Shown here: one piece after another, positions 34,393-42,884 of the stretch
Position numbering within the stretch: the first letter of the stretch is position 1
Layout: each line of letters opens with the position of its first letter
Made by a program: the position numbers and the translations under genes
Notes under the pieces: generated by a model
What the model was told of the DNA's origin: nothing
What the model saw: the letters and a program-made list of their open reading frames with translations, nothing else
Databases searched by the model: none
Origin: Microbaculum marinum
Lineage (GTDB): Bacteria > Pseudomonadota > Alphaproteobacteria > Rhizobiales > Tepidamorphaceae
DNA: 64,000 nt
Assembly (NCBI RefSeq): GCF_042646165.1
Contig: NZ_JBHRTC010000021.1
Direction: 5' to 3' (one strand)

Positions 34393-35154
34393 TCAGCCGG
34401 CGTCGCGTGCTGCCGTGTTGTAGTACTCGTCGTTCTCGCGACGCCAGTTCTCGTCGTCCATCCAGTCGAAGGTGTCGCGCTCGAAACGCGGAGCGTTCTC
34501 GAGCTGCTCCTCGGTCATGGCGAGGTAGAAGACGTCGCCGTCACCGGACACCCTCAGCTTGTCGAACGGAACCGCCGACTGGTCCTCGCCCAGGCCGAGG
34601 AAGCCGCCATAGGTGACGATCGCGTAGGCCGGCTTGCCGCTGGGCTCCAGAATGATGTCGGAAATCTCGCCGATGTTCTCATCATTGGAGCTACGCACGT
34701 CCGCACCGAGGACCCGGTCGGCGCGAAGTTGGCCGCCCATCTGGTCGAGGCTCTGTGCCTGCTCGTAGGAATACTCGCGCGGCTCTTCGCGCCAGCCGGC
34801 GACGGGCTCGCGGCCTTCGGCCATGCGCTGGGCTTCCTGCGGGTTGGAGACGAGCTCGTTCAGCGCGTCCGCGACCTCCTGGCAGGCGCCGTCCTTGCCG
34901 TACGCGGCGAGGATCTGCGCTGCATTGCGAAGCTGCCGTACGTCCTGCGTCAGCATCGTGCTGTAGCCGGCACGCATGTCCGGATTGTCACGAAGCTGGG
35001 CTTCGAAATCCCGGTTGACGACGGTGCAGTCGGATTCTGCCGCAACGCGCTGGTTTTCCGTGGCCTGGTTGTTGTTGTCCGACTGGGCACCAGCGACGCC
35101 GGCCGTACCGGCGATTATTGCCACTGCGGCAGTCGTCGTGAGAAAGCGTTTCAT
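34393..35154 (-). CDS. exported PRC-barrel domain protein
   Basis: A 253-residue protein with a signal peptide (to ~residue 22, GVAGAQ). The N-terminal half is helical with a Cys pair (SDCTVVN..., GACQEVAD) that may form a disulfide. A PRC-barrel follows (LRADRVLGADVRSSNDENIGEISDIILEPSGKPAYAIVTYGGFLGLGEDQSAVPF). The acidic, Tyr/Trp-rich tail is unusual. PRC-barrel proteins of this exported kind are widespread in Hyphomicrobiales and often stress-induced; molecular function is unknown. An EcfG-type promoter lies 150-175 bases upstream on the same strand. Confidence 0.83.
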   Translation of the reverse strand: MKRFLTTTAAVAIIAGTAGVAGAQSDNNNQATENQRVAAESDCTVVNRDFEAQLRDNPDMRAGYSTMLTQDVRQLRNAAQILAAYGKDGACQEVADALNELVSNPQEAQRMAEGREPVAGWREEPREYSYEQAQSLDQMGGQLRADRVLGADVRSSNDENIGEISDIILEPSGKPAYAIVTYGGFLGLGEDQSAVPFDKLRVSGDGDVFYLAMTEEQLENAPRFERDTFDWMDDENWRRENDEYYNTAARDAG

Positions 35155-35466
35155 ATTCGTCCTCCTGAGAACGCGAGGTTCTGAATCGTTGGTGAAAATG
35201 ATCCGGCGAGTCGCGTGATCCTCATCCAGATTGGCAGTTCATCTGGAGAAACCACTTCTGGACTGAGCGTCCATCAACCCTGCCCCGATCAACTGTCCTG
35301 ACAACGTGGGAGGCGCCATAGGGTTCCGGTTTTTTTGCATTGCCGCCAACGGCCGACCGGCGGTCCGCGACCACCGGCGGCGGCTTCTGGCGCTAGCCCC
35401 GATCCCTGGGATCCCCGATCCGTCCGGCAGCCGAAACCGGGCATTCAAAGATCTGAAAAAGCAGGT
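35155..35466. other. 312-base divergent regulatory gap
   Basis: No coding sequence seen. It separates the PRC-barrel gene (-) from the oxidoreductase operon (+). It contains the EcfG-like promoter at 35303-35327 for the minus strand and an AT-rich run just before 35467 that probably includes the plus-strand start signals. Confidence 0.4.
35303..35327 (-). promoter_or_regulatory. EcfG-type general-stress promoter for the PRC-barrel gene
   Basis: On the minus strand GGAAC (35327-35323) and CGTT (35306-35303) are separated by exactly 16 bases, the consensus of alphaproteobacterial EcfG/SigT/RpoE2 promoters (GGAAC-N16/17-CGTT). It points at the PRC-barrel gene with a ~140-base leader. Confidence 0.75.
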
Positions 35467-37359
35467 ATGATGAGTTGTCGGCCGGACAACGGGACATCAA
35501 GAACCCGGTGCGATCGAGCCGGCGCAGAGGATCCAAGGAAGGCGCCCGCTGGCGCGAAGAAGATGAAATCGACGGACGTCGCCGACCCAGAGTACTTTCA
35601 CAAAGTCATCGATTGCCAGTGGGCCTGCCCCGCCCACACCCCGGTTCCCGAATACATCCGCCTGATAGCGCAGCGCCGCTACGCGGACGCGTTCATGGTC
35701 AACTGGGAATCGAACGTGTTTCCGGGGATCCTCGGTCGCACCTGCGACCGGCCGTGCGAACCGGCCTGCCGGCGCACGCGGGTCGAGGAGAAACCGGTTG
35801 CGATCTGCCGCCTCAAGCGCGTCGCCGCCGACCTGAAGGGAGACATCGGTCCGCGCCTGCCGCAACGCCCGTTCCCTCCGAACGGAAAGCGGGTCGCGCT
35901 GATCGGCGGCGGGCCCGCATCGCTGACGGTCGCGCGCGACCTGCTGCCGCTCGGCTATCACTGCGTTGTCTTCGAGAAGGACACCCGCGCCGGCGGGCTG
36001 ATGCGGACCAACATCCCCTCCTTCCGGCTGCCGGTATCCGTGCTGGACGAGGAGGTCGACCGGGTGCTGGACCTGGGCGCGGAGGTTCGCTTCGGCCACG
36101 AGGTCGACAGCCTGCAGGCGATCCGCGAGGAAGGGTTTGATGCCGTCTTCATCGGGACAGGGGCACCGCGAGGCAAGGACCTGGCCGTCAAGGGACGCGA
36201 GGAAGCCGGTGCCAACGTCCACATAGGAATCGATTTCCTGACCTCGGTGGCGTTCGGCCATGTCGACAAGATCGGCCGCCGCGTCGTCGTCATCGGCGGC
36301 GGCAACACCGCGATGGACTGCTGCCGCACCGCGCTCAGGCTCGGCGGCGAGGAGGTGACCGTGACGGTGCGCAGCCCGCGCGCCGACATGAAGGCCTCCG
36401 AATGGGAGATCGAGGACGCGCTGCGCGAAGGCGTGCCGATCCTCGACAATCACTCGCCCGTGGAATTCCGGACCGAGAACGGCAAGCTTACCGCCGTCGT
36501 GTTCGAGAAGATGAAGGCCGAATACGACGACACGGGCCGGCGCAAGCTCAGGCCGACCGGCGAGCCGCCGGTCGTCGTCGAATGCGACGACGTGTTGATG
36601 GCGATCGGCCAGGAGAACGCTTTCCCGTGGATCGAGCGCGGCATCGGCCTCGACTTCGACGACAACGGCATGCCGGTCGTCGACGCCCAGACCTTCTCCT
36701 CGACGATGCCCGGCGTGTTCTTCGGCGGCGATGCAGCATGGGGGCCCGAGAACATCATCTGGGCCGTTGCGCACGGCCATCAGGCGGCGATTTCGATCGA
36801 CCTGTTCTGCCGGGGCGAGCCGCTCGACCGGCGGCCGCCGCCGCACACCAATCTCGTCAGCCAGAAGATGGGCATTCACGAGTGGTCCTACGACAACGAC
36901 GTCTCCGTCAGCCGCCGCATCCCGGTGCCCCATGTCGAGACCGCCGCGGCACTCAAGAGCCTCACCGTCGAGGTCGAACTGGGTTATGACGAGAAGCTCG
37001 CCTTCGACGAGGCGATGCGCTGCCTCAACTGCGACGTCCAGACGGTCTTCACGTCGAACCTGTGCATCGAGTGCGATGCCTGCACGGACATCTGCCCCGT
37101 CGACTGCATCAATTTCGTAGAGAACGCGCCGGAAACCCAGCTTCGCGAGAAGCTCAGGGTGCCGGCCCGCAACCTGGAGCAGGACCTCTACATCGCCGAC
37201 GGCCTGAAGACGGGCCGGATCATGGCCAAGGACGAGGACGTCTGCCTGCACTGCGGCCTGTGCGCCGAACGATGCCCGACAGGGGCCTGGGACATGCAGA
37301 AGTACACCTACTGGGACGCTCACGCAGACGCATCGCGGGAGCCGGCCGATGCTGCCTGA
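35467..37359 (+). CDS. FAD/iron-sulfur NAD(P)H oxidoreductase subunit of a 2-oxoacid oxidoreductase
   Basis: A 630-residue GltD-like flavoprotein with extra iron-sulfur domains. In order: an N-terminal Cys motif (DCQWACPAHTPVPEYIRL, then TCDRPCEPACRR), an FAD Rossmann motif (ALIGGGPASLTVARDL), an NAD(P) Rossmann motif (VVIGGGNTAMDCCRTA), and a C-terminal 2x[4Fe-4S] ferredoxin (CIECDACTDICPVDC and CLHCGLCAERCPTGA). It likely links NADP(H) to the KorAB partners, as the third (KorC-type) subunit does in Azoarcus/Thauera 2-oxoglutarate:NADP oxidoreductase. The start is uncertain: ATG 35467/35470, or ATG 35563 giving 598 residues where conservation seems to begin. It overlaps the next gene by 11 bases. 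Confidence 0.85.
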   Translation: MMSCRPDNGTSRTRCDRAGAEDPRKAPAGAKKMKSTDVADPEYFHKVIDCQWACPAHTPVPEYIRLIAQRRYADAFMVNWESNVFPGILGRTCDRPCEPACRRTRVEEKPVAICRLKRVAADLKGDIGPRLPQRPFPPNGKRVALIGGGPASLTVARDLLPLGYHCVVFEKDTRAGGLMRTNIPSFRLPVSVLDEEVDRVLDLGAEVRFGHEVDSLQAIREEGFDAVFIGTGAPRGKDLAVKGREEAGANVHIGIDFLTSVAFGHVDKIGRRVVVIGGGNTAMDCCRTALRLGGEEVTVTVRSPRADMKASEWEIEDALREGVPILDNHSPVEFRTENGKLTAVVFEKMKAEYDDTGRRKLRPTGEPPVVVECDDVLMAIGQENAFPWIERGIGLDFDDNGMPVVDAQTFSSTMPGVFFGGDAAWGPENIIWAVAHGHQAAISIDLFCRGEPLDRRPPPHTNLVSQKMGIHEWSYDNDVSVSRRIPVPHVETAAALKSLTVEVELGYDEKLAFDEAMRCLNCDVQTVFTSNLCIECDACTDICPVDCINFVENAPETQLREKLRVPARNLEQDLYIADGLKTGRIMAKDEDVCLHCGLCAERCPTGAWDMQKYTYWDAHADASREPADAA

Positions 37360-39190
37360 CCGCGCCTTCAACGAATTCGTCCTCAAGTTCGCCAACGTCA
37401 ACGGCTCGGGATCGGCCAGCGCCAACCTGCTCTGCGCCAAGGCGCTGTTCCGGATGGGCCTGCCGGTCAGCCCGAAGAACATCTTCCCTTCCAACATCCA
37501 GGGCCTGCCGACCTGGTACGAGATAAGGGTGAGCGAGGCGGGCCATCTGGCGCGGCGCGCCGGCATCGACATCATGGTCGCCATGAACCCGCAGACCTAT
37601 GCGGCCGACACAGCCGAGGTAGTGCCGGGCGGTTCGATCATCTACGACAGCACCTGGCCGCGCAATTTCGGGCGCGACGACATCAACCAGATCGGCATTC
37701 CGATCGCCGCGCTGTGCGCGGAGGAGTGGTCGGATCCGCGCCAGCGGCAGCTGTTCAAGAACGTCGTCTATCTCGGCGCGCTGTCCTGGCTGATCGAAAT
37801 CGACATCGAGATCATCGAACGGCTGCTCGCCGAGCAGTTCCGCGCCAAGCCGAAACTCGTCGAGCCCAACCTCAAGGCGCTGCAGATCGGTCGCGACTAC
37901 GTCCACGACAAAGTCAAGATCCGGCTGCCCGTGAGGGCGCGCAAGTCCAACGGCACCGCCGACAAGATCATGATCAGCGGCAACGAGGCGGCCGGCCTCG
38001 GGGCGGTCTATGCCGGCGCTACGGTGGCATCGTGGTATCCCATCACGCCGTCGACCTCGCTGGCCGAAGCCTTCGAGAGATACGCCTCGAAACTGCGCCG
38101 CGACCCGGACGGAAAGATGAAGGCCGCGGTGATCCAGGCCGAGGACGAACTTTCGGCGGCCGGAATGGCGATCGGCGCGAACTGGAACGGCGCGCGTGCC
38201 TTCACCGCGACGTCGGGACCGGGGATATCGCTGATGAGCGAGTTCATCGGACTGGCCTACTTCGCCGAGATCCCGCTGGTGCTCTTCGACATCCAGCGCG
38301 GTGGTCCCTCCACCGGCATGCCGACGCGCACGCAGCAGTCCGATATACTGGCCTGCGCCTATGCCTCGCACGGCGACACCCGCCACGTTCTCGTCATTCC
38401 CGGCGACCCGGGGGAATGCTTCAGCCTGACCGCCGACGCCTTCGACCTCGCCGACCGGCTGCAGACACCGGTCTTCGTGATGAGCGATCTCGATATCGGC
38501 ATGAACGACTGGGTCGTGGACTCACTTCAGTGGGACGACACCCGCCGCATGGACCGCGGCAAGGTGCTGGATGCCGCCGGCCTCGAGGCCGCGACGAGCT
38601 TCGGGCGCTACCGCGACGTGGACGGGGACGGCATACCCTGGCGAACCATTCCGGGGACCCACCCGGACAAGGGCGCCTATTTCACCCGCGGCACCTCTCA
38701 TACCGACACCGGCGGCTACACCGAGGACGGCACCATTCACGCAGCGATGCTAGAGCGCATCGCTTCGAAATTCGAGACGGCGAAGGCCCTGGTGCCGAAG
38801 CCGGTGGTGCGCACGCTGAGTTCGAAGTCCCGGCTCGGCATCATCAATTTCGGCTCGACCGATCCCGCCATCCGCGAAGCGATGGGCCTGATGGCGCGGG
38901 AGGGCTACGGCCTCAATCACATGCGGCTGCGCGCCTTCCCTTTTTCGGACGAAGTCATGGACTTCATCGACCGGCACGACTTCCTGTTCGTCGTCGAACA
39001 GAACCGCGACGCGCAGATGCGGCACCTGCTGATCGCGGAAGCCGAGGTTCCGGCAAAGAAGCTGGTCTCCATCACCAACTGTGACGGCATGCCCCTGACG
39101 GCCGCCTTCGTGATGGAACGGGTGCTCGCCGTTCTTCGCGAGAACCGGCGCATTGCCGAGGCTTCCGCCCCACCGATCACCGCTGCCTGA
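37349..39190 (+). CDS. korA: 2-oxoacid:acceptor oxidoreductase, fused gamma-alpha subunit
   Basis: A 613-residue subunit. Residues ~1-195 are the gamma domain (FANVNGSGSASANLLCAKALFRMG, with the GxGSAS loop) and residues ~205-610 the alpha domain (MISGNEAAGLGAVYAGATVASWYPITPSTSLAEAFE, ATSGPGISLMSEFIGLAYFAEIPLV, IQRGGPSTGMPTRTQQSD). This fusion is typical of KorA-like 2-oxoglutarate:ferredoxin oxidoreductases. The segment YPITPSTSLAE contacts the 2-oxoacid/TPP site. Likely reaction: CoA-dependent oxidative decarboxylation of 2-oxoglutarate (or a related 2-oxoacid), possibly reversible. It works with the beta subunit 14 bases downstream. Confidence 0.92.
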   Translation: MLPDRAFNEFVLKFANVNGSGSASANLLCAKALFRMGLPVSPKNIFPSNIQGLPTWYEIRVSEAGHLARRAGIDIMVAMNPQTYAADTAEVVPGGSIIYDSTWPRNFGRDDINQIGIPIAALCAEEWSDPRQRQLFKNVVYLGALSWLIEIDIEIIERLLAEQFRAKPKLVEPNLKALQIGRDYVHDKVKIRLPVRARKSNGTADKIMISGNEAAGLGAVYAGATVASWYPITPSTSLAEAFERYASKLRRDPDGKMKAAVIQAEDELSAAGMAIGANWNGARAFTATSGPGISLMSEFIGLAYFAEIPLVLFDIQRGGPSTGMPTRTQQSDILACAYASHGDTRHVLVIPGDPGECFSLTADAFDLADRLQTPVFVMSDLDIGMNDWVVDSLQWDDTRRMDRGKVLDAAGLEAATSFGRYRDVDGDGIPWRTIPGTHPDKGAYFTRGTSHTDTGGYTEDGTIHAAMLERIASKFETAKALVPKPVVRTLSSKSRLGIINFGSTDPAIREAMGLMAREGYGLNHMRLRAFPFSDEVMDFIDRHDFLFVVEQNRDAQMRHLLIAEAEVPAKKLVSITNCDGMPLTAAFVMERVLAVLRENRRIAEASAPPITAA

Positions 39191-39204
39191 CCGGATCGAT
39201 CACG

Positions 39205-40260
39205 ATGACCCACATCACCAAGCCGAAGTTTCATCATCCCGCTCTCGCCTTGAACTCGCTCGGCCTGACCAGGCGCGACTACGAGGGCGTCATCTCGACG
39301 CTGTGTGCCGGCTGCGGCCACGATTCCGTTTCCGCGGCGATCGTCGAGGCGTGCTTCGAACTCGACATCGAGGCCCATCGCGTCGCCAAGGTCTCGGGGA
39401 TCGGGTGCTCCTCGAAGACGACGAACTATTTCCTCAACCGCTCGCACGGGTTCAATTCGGTTCATGGCAGAATGCCGTCCGTGGCGACCGGTGCCAATCT
39501 CGCCAACCGGAACCTGGTCTATGTCGGGGTTTCGGGTGACGGCGACACCGCCTCGATCGGCCTCGGCCAGTTCTGTCACGCGATCCGCCGTCGGCTCAAC
39601 ATGCTCTACCTGGTTGAGAACAACGGGACCTACGGACTCACCAAGGGACAGGCGTCGGCGACCAACGACAAGCAGTCGAAGAACCGCAAGGGACTGGGAA
39701 CGCCGTTCGAGTCGATCGATCTGGCTGCGCTGGCGGTCGAACTCGGCGCCGGCTTCGTCGCCCGATCGTTTTCCGGAGACAAGGCGCAGCTCGTCCCGCT
39801 CGTCAAGGCGGCGATGAGCTACCGAGGGTTCGCGCTGATCGACGTGATCAGCCCCTGCGTGACCTTCAACAACCATCCCACTTCGACCAAGAGCTACGAC
39901 TACGTGCGCGAGCACAATGCCGCGCTCGACAGGGTCGATTTCGTGCCGGTCCGGGAGACGATCTCCGTCGACTACGAGCCGGGCTCTGTCGTCGACGTGA
40001 CCCTTCACGACGGAGCGGTGATGAAGCTGCACAAGCTTGCCGAGGACTACGATCCGAGCGATCGCGGCGCCGTGCTCTCGGCGCTCAACCGGCATCGGGA
40101 AGCGGGAGAAGTCGCCACCGGCCTCCTCTATCTGGACGCCGACGAAACAGATCTGCACGGCCTGATCGATACCGTTCCGGCCCCGCTCAACAGCCTGCAG
40201 GACGCCGATCTGTGCCCAGGCAACGCGGCCCTGGAGGAAATCAACGCGCGCCACAGCTGA
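39205..40260 (+). CDS. korB: 2-oxoacid:acceptor oxidoreductase, beta subunit (TPP-binding)
   Basis: A 351-residue thiamine-diphosphate subunit. The [4Fe-4S]-binding cysteines are in CAGCGHD (Cys34, Cys37), GIGCSSK (Cys68) and SPCVTF (~residue 216). TPP/Mg binding is by GDGDTASIGLGQF followed by VENNGTYGLTKGQ. These are standard for KorB/PorB-type beta subunits; the length and the C-terminal extension fit KorB. As last gene of the trio it completes an enzyme with gamma-alpha and flavoprotein subunits. Pyruvate or a branched-chain 2-oxoacid as substrate cannot be excluded. Confidence 0.92.
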   Translation: MTHITKPKFHHPALALNSLGLTRRDYEGVISTLCAGCGHDSVSAAIVEACFELDIEAHRVAKVSGIGCSSKTTNYFLNRSHGFNSVHGRMPSVATGANLANRNLVYVGVSGDGDTASIGLGQFCHAIRRRLNMLYLVENNGTYGLTKGQASATNDKQSKNRKGLGTPFESIDLAALAVELGAGFVARSFSGDKAQLVPLVKAAMSYRGFALIDVISPCVTFNNHPTSTKSYDYVREHNAALDRVDFVPVRETISVDYEPGSVVDVTLHDGAVMKLHKLAEDYDPSDRGAVLSALNRHREAGEVATGLLYLDADETDLHGLIDTVPAPLNSLQDADLCPGNAALEEINARHS

Positions 40261-40365
40261 CCCACAGTATAATCTCGAGAGTCTCTGACGTGGTGCGCGT
40301 CTAGATCAGAACAGGTTCGGCGGTCGCGCCGTTTTCCACAGTTGAAGACGGCGACCCGACCCTTG

Positions 40366-40386
40366 GATCTGCAGTCTTTGCAGATC
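40366..40386 (+). terminator. possible hairpin terminator downstream of the kor operon
   Basis: An 8-bp perfect stem (GATCTGCA / TGCAGATC) with a 5-base loop lies 106 bases past the korB stop, followed by TTCATGATC. The T-run is poor and the distance long, so this is tentative. Confidence 0.35.
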
Positions 40387-40543
40387 TTCATGATCTGCCG
40401 TACTCTTGTCCATCGCCCTGGAGTTTAGAGCCAGCTGCGGCGGAGCCTGGCGAGCTTGCTCGGGGCGACGACCTCAAGGTCGAAAAGCGGATTTCACGAC
40501 CGATTGCGCAGATGATGCGATCGGCTTACGGGGAGAAAACGCT

Positions 40544-40783
40544 TTGACACACACGCTTGTATTGGACCGCGGCGAACGCGAGTCGCTGGAACAGTCGGGT
40601 GAACTCACCTTCGACAAGAACGGTGACGAGATCCTCATCGGGCTATCGCGGCTGGAGTCCGTCGAATTCCTGCGGCTGCAGCGGGAATCGTTCATCCACA
40701 CGCTGTCGATCGCAAAGCGCCGCAAGTACGGACTGCTGAAAAGCAAGCGCAAGGCCGCGACGGAGATCGGGGCGGTCGCGTAG
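40544..40783 (+). CDS. small hypothetical protein, 79 residues
   Basis: Not recognised. The frame is open further upstream (to ATG 40406), but the extension is Cys/Arg-rich and unlikely, while TTG at 40544 follows GGGGAGA by 7 bases and begins MTHTLVLDRGERESLEQSGEL. The product is charged, soluble, and ends in a Lys/Arg-rich segment (IAKRRKYGLLKSKRKAA) that might bind nucleic acid. No transmembrane segment. It sits between the korB and GntR genes without a clear partner. Confidence 0.5.
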   Translation: MTHTLVLDRGERESLEQSGELTFDKNGDEILIGLSRLESVEFLRLQRESFIHTLSIAKRRKYGLLKSKRKAATEIGAVA

Positions 40784-40819
40784 CCGGCGCAGCGGCGCCG
40801 GTCGGGACGCGGGATCAGT

Positions 40820-41884
40820 CTATAGTGGCTCGAGATAGGCGAGGTCTTCCGGATTGACCTGCTGGACGACCACGTCGACACGCGCGATCGCCCGGTCGCG
40901 GGAGACCCTCAGATGCTGCTCCAGCGTGCGGGCCGAGGCGGTGGCGCGTCCGCACTCCAACTGCTCGACGATGGCCAGATGCTCGGGAAGGAACGGCTCA
41001 GTCTCGAACAGCCGTGGTGTCCAGCGGTAGAGAAACCTGTGCGCGATCAGAAGCGACTGGTGCAAGGTTATCGCCTGCATCAGTGTCCCGTTGCCACAAT
41101 ATCCCAGCAGTTCGACATGCAGCTCCTCTTCCAGCCGGTCGAGCGTGGCCCCGCCGATCGTGTGCGCCTCGGCGATCGCGTCCTCCAGGTTTCGGCGCAT
41201 CCGGGCGATCAGCGCGGGCGGCACGTCAGGCGCCGCCTTTACCAGCGCCTGCGGCTCGAGCAGCCAGCGCAGCTCGTACAGCTCGCCGATATGGTCGGGG
41301 CTCATCCTCGGCGCATACCATCGTGACCGCTCGTCCTTGCGGATGACGCCGCGCTGCTGCAGCCGCCCGATCACGTCGCGCGCCACCGTGCGGCTGACGC
41401 CATAATGGCGCGCGAGCTTGACCTCGTTCAGGCGCCAGCTCGCGAACGAGATCCGGGCGGTGATCTCGTTCTCGATCTCGCCGTAGATCCGCTCCCAGCT
41501 GGACATCGACACGAGACGCACGTCGGCCGAGTCGGCGCTGGCCGGACGTATGGGATCGCGGCGAACCGAATCCTCGCTGTTGACGGTATATCCGCGGCCG
41601 GCCGACTTCACGACCAGCCCGCCGCGCTCCAGTTCCTCGAGCGCCTGTCGCGCGGGCGCGCGGCTTATGCCGAAGCGCTCCGCGACGGCCGTCTCGCCCA
41701 GACGCGCGCCGCCCGCTATCTCGCCCGCCTCGATCTGGCCTGCCAGGATGCGGAACACGCGTTCGTACAGGCGCGGCGCCGGGCCGGAGAAATCCCGGTC
41801 GGCAGCCTCCCGCCGGCGCACCGTGCGGCTGCGTGGGTCCGGATCCGCCTGCCCGTCCGGCTCAATGGTTCGCGAAGACGCCAT
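40820..41884 (-). CDS. GntR-family regulator with two winged-helix domains and an FCD domain
   Basis: A 354-residue repressor-type protein. Residues ~37-101 form a GntR winged helix (RVFRILAGQIEAGEIAGGARLGETAVAERFGISRAPARQALEELERGGLV). Residues ~130-193 form a second one (RIYGEIENEITARISFASWRLNEVKLARHYGVSRTVARDVIGRLQQRGVI). Residues ~200-345 are an FCD-type all-helical ligand domain (LYELRWLLEPQAL; EEELHVELLGYCGN; LPEHLAIVEQL). FadR-type FCD proteins normally have one winged helix, so the length excess (~110 residues) is real and unusual. It probably controls the adjacent SDR/Ldh/TRAP genes; the effector is presumably the transported organic acid. Confidence 0.88.
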   Translation of the reverse strand: MASSRTIEPDGQADPDPRSRTVRRREAADRDFSGPAPRLYERVFRILAGQIEAGEIAGGARLGETAVAERFGISRAPARQALEELERGGLVVKSAGRGYTVNSEDSVRRDPIRPASADSADVRLVSMSSWERIYGEIENEITARISFASWRLNEVKLARHYGVSRTVARDVIGRLQQRGVIRKDERSRWYAPRMSPDHIGELYELRWLLEPQALVKAAPDVPPALIARMRRNLEDAIAEAHTIGGATLDRLEEELHVELLGYCGNGTLMQAITLHQSLLIAHRFLYRWTPRLFETEPFLPEHLAIVEQLECGRATASARTLEQHLRVSRDRAIARVDVVVQQVNPEDLAYLEPL

Positions 41885-41916
41885 CGCCCGCTATCTTATC
41901 CCTGCCCGGACCAAAG

Positions 41917-42690
41917 TCATATTCCGGACGACAGGTAGCCGCCATCCACCCGCAGTGTCGCGCCGCTTACGAAGCGCGCAGCGTCGGAGGCCAGATAGAC
42001 GGCTGCGCCGACCAGTTCGGGCAGTTCGCCCATCCGCTTCATGGCACAGCGGCGGCGGGCCTCGGCCTTTCGCTCCTCCGGCATCCGTTCGCGGTTGAGG
42101 TCTGTCAGGAAGAAGCCCGGGGCGATCGCGTTGACGCGCACCCCCTTCTCTCCCCACTCCGCCGCGAAGCTCTGCGTGATTCCCGCAACGCCGAACTTGC
42201 TCGCGCAATAGGCGGCTGCGTTCGCCCACCCCGTGTGGGCGGCGAGCGAACTGATGTTGATGATGCTGCCTCCGCCGCGCTCGCACATTCGGCGGCCGAA
42301 CTGGGTGCAGGCGAAGAACACGCTCTTCAGGTTGGTGTCGACGATATTGTCATACTCGGCTTCGCTGAGGTCGAGCGCCGGCTTGATAGCCGTGGTGCCC
42401 TGGCAGTTGACGAGCACGTGGACGGGACCGTGTTCGGCTTCTACCGTCTCGGCCAGCGTGGCCAGCGCCGACACTGACCGCGCATCCGCGGAGTAGGCGA
42501 TGCGGGCAGACGCGCTCCCGCCAAGTTTGCCCGCGACGGCGTCGAGCGCCTCGCGACGCCGTCCGGCGATCAGCACGGTCGCCCCGGCCTCCCGGAATCC
42601 CAGCGCGATCTCCCGTCCGATACCGCTAGAACCGCCGATGACCAGCGTAGTGCGGCCGGCCAGCGAAAAATCGCTCATGTTGAATGCCAT
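41917..42690 (-). CDS. SDR-family oxidoreductase
   Basis: Classical short-chain dehydrogenase of 257 residues. NAD(P)-binding TLVIGGSSGIGREIA (TGxxxGxG variant with Gly-Ser-Ser), VNCQG (NNAG position), catalytic Ser in INISSLAAHTG, YCASKFG (YxxxK), and a C-terminal FVSGATLRVDGGYLSSG. The ADARS position after beta-2/3 leaves NAD versus NADP open. The ATG at 42690 follows GGGAGGA by 6 bases. It is divergent from the second SDR; likely substrate is an alcohol or hydroxy acid intermediate of the same pathway. Confidence 0.9.
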   Translation of the reverse strand: MAFNMSDFSLAGRTTLVIGGSSGIGREIALGFREAGATVLIAGRRREALDAVAGKLGGSASARIAYSADARSVSALATLAETVEAEHGPVHVLVNCQGTTAIKPALDLSEAEYDNIVDTNLKSVFFACTQFGRRMCERGGGSIINISSLAAHTGWANAAAYCASKFGVAGITQSFAAEWGEKGVRVNAIAPGFFLTDLNRERMPEERKAEARRRCAMKRMGELPELVGAAVYLASDAARFVSGATLRVDGGYLSSGI

Positions 42691-42787
42691 CTGGATCCTC
42701 CCGGTTGGTGTCTGCGCCGAGGCCGGCTGCATGTCCGACTACATGAGGCGCGCGTGCCTGTCGTGTTCGCCATTGCAGTCGGCCCCA

Positions 42788-42820
42788 TTGTACATTCCTC
42801 CAGTTACGTATAGTGTACAC
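42788..42820. promoter_or_regulatory. paired TGTACA palindromes between divergent SDR genes (candidate GntR operators)
   Basis: TTGTACA (42788-42794) and GTGTACAC (42813-42820) are short palindromes whose centres are 25 bp apart, in the gap between two divergent SDR operons. A -10-like TATAGT (42809-42814) overlaps the second on the plus strand. FCD-type GntR proteins bind short palindromes of the TNGTNNNACNA type, so these are candidate operators for the neighbouring double-winged-helix regulator. Confidence 0.4.
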
Positions 42821-42884
42821 AAAAGACATTATTCGCGGCAGCGTCTGCAAGGGCGCCGGACGCGGCAGGGAGGAAGACGCGGAC

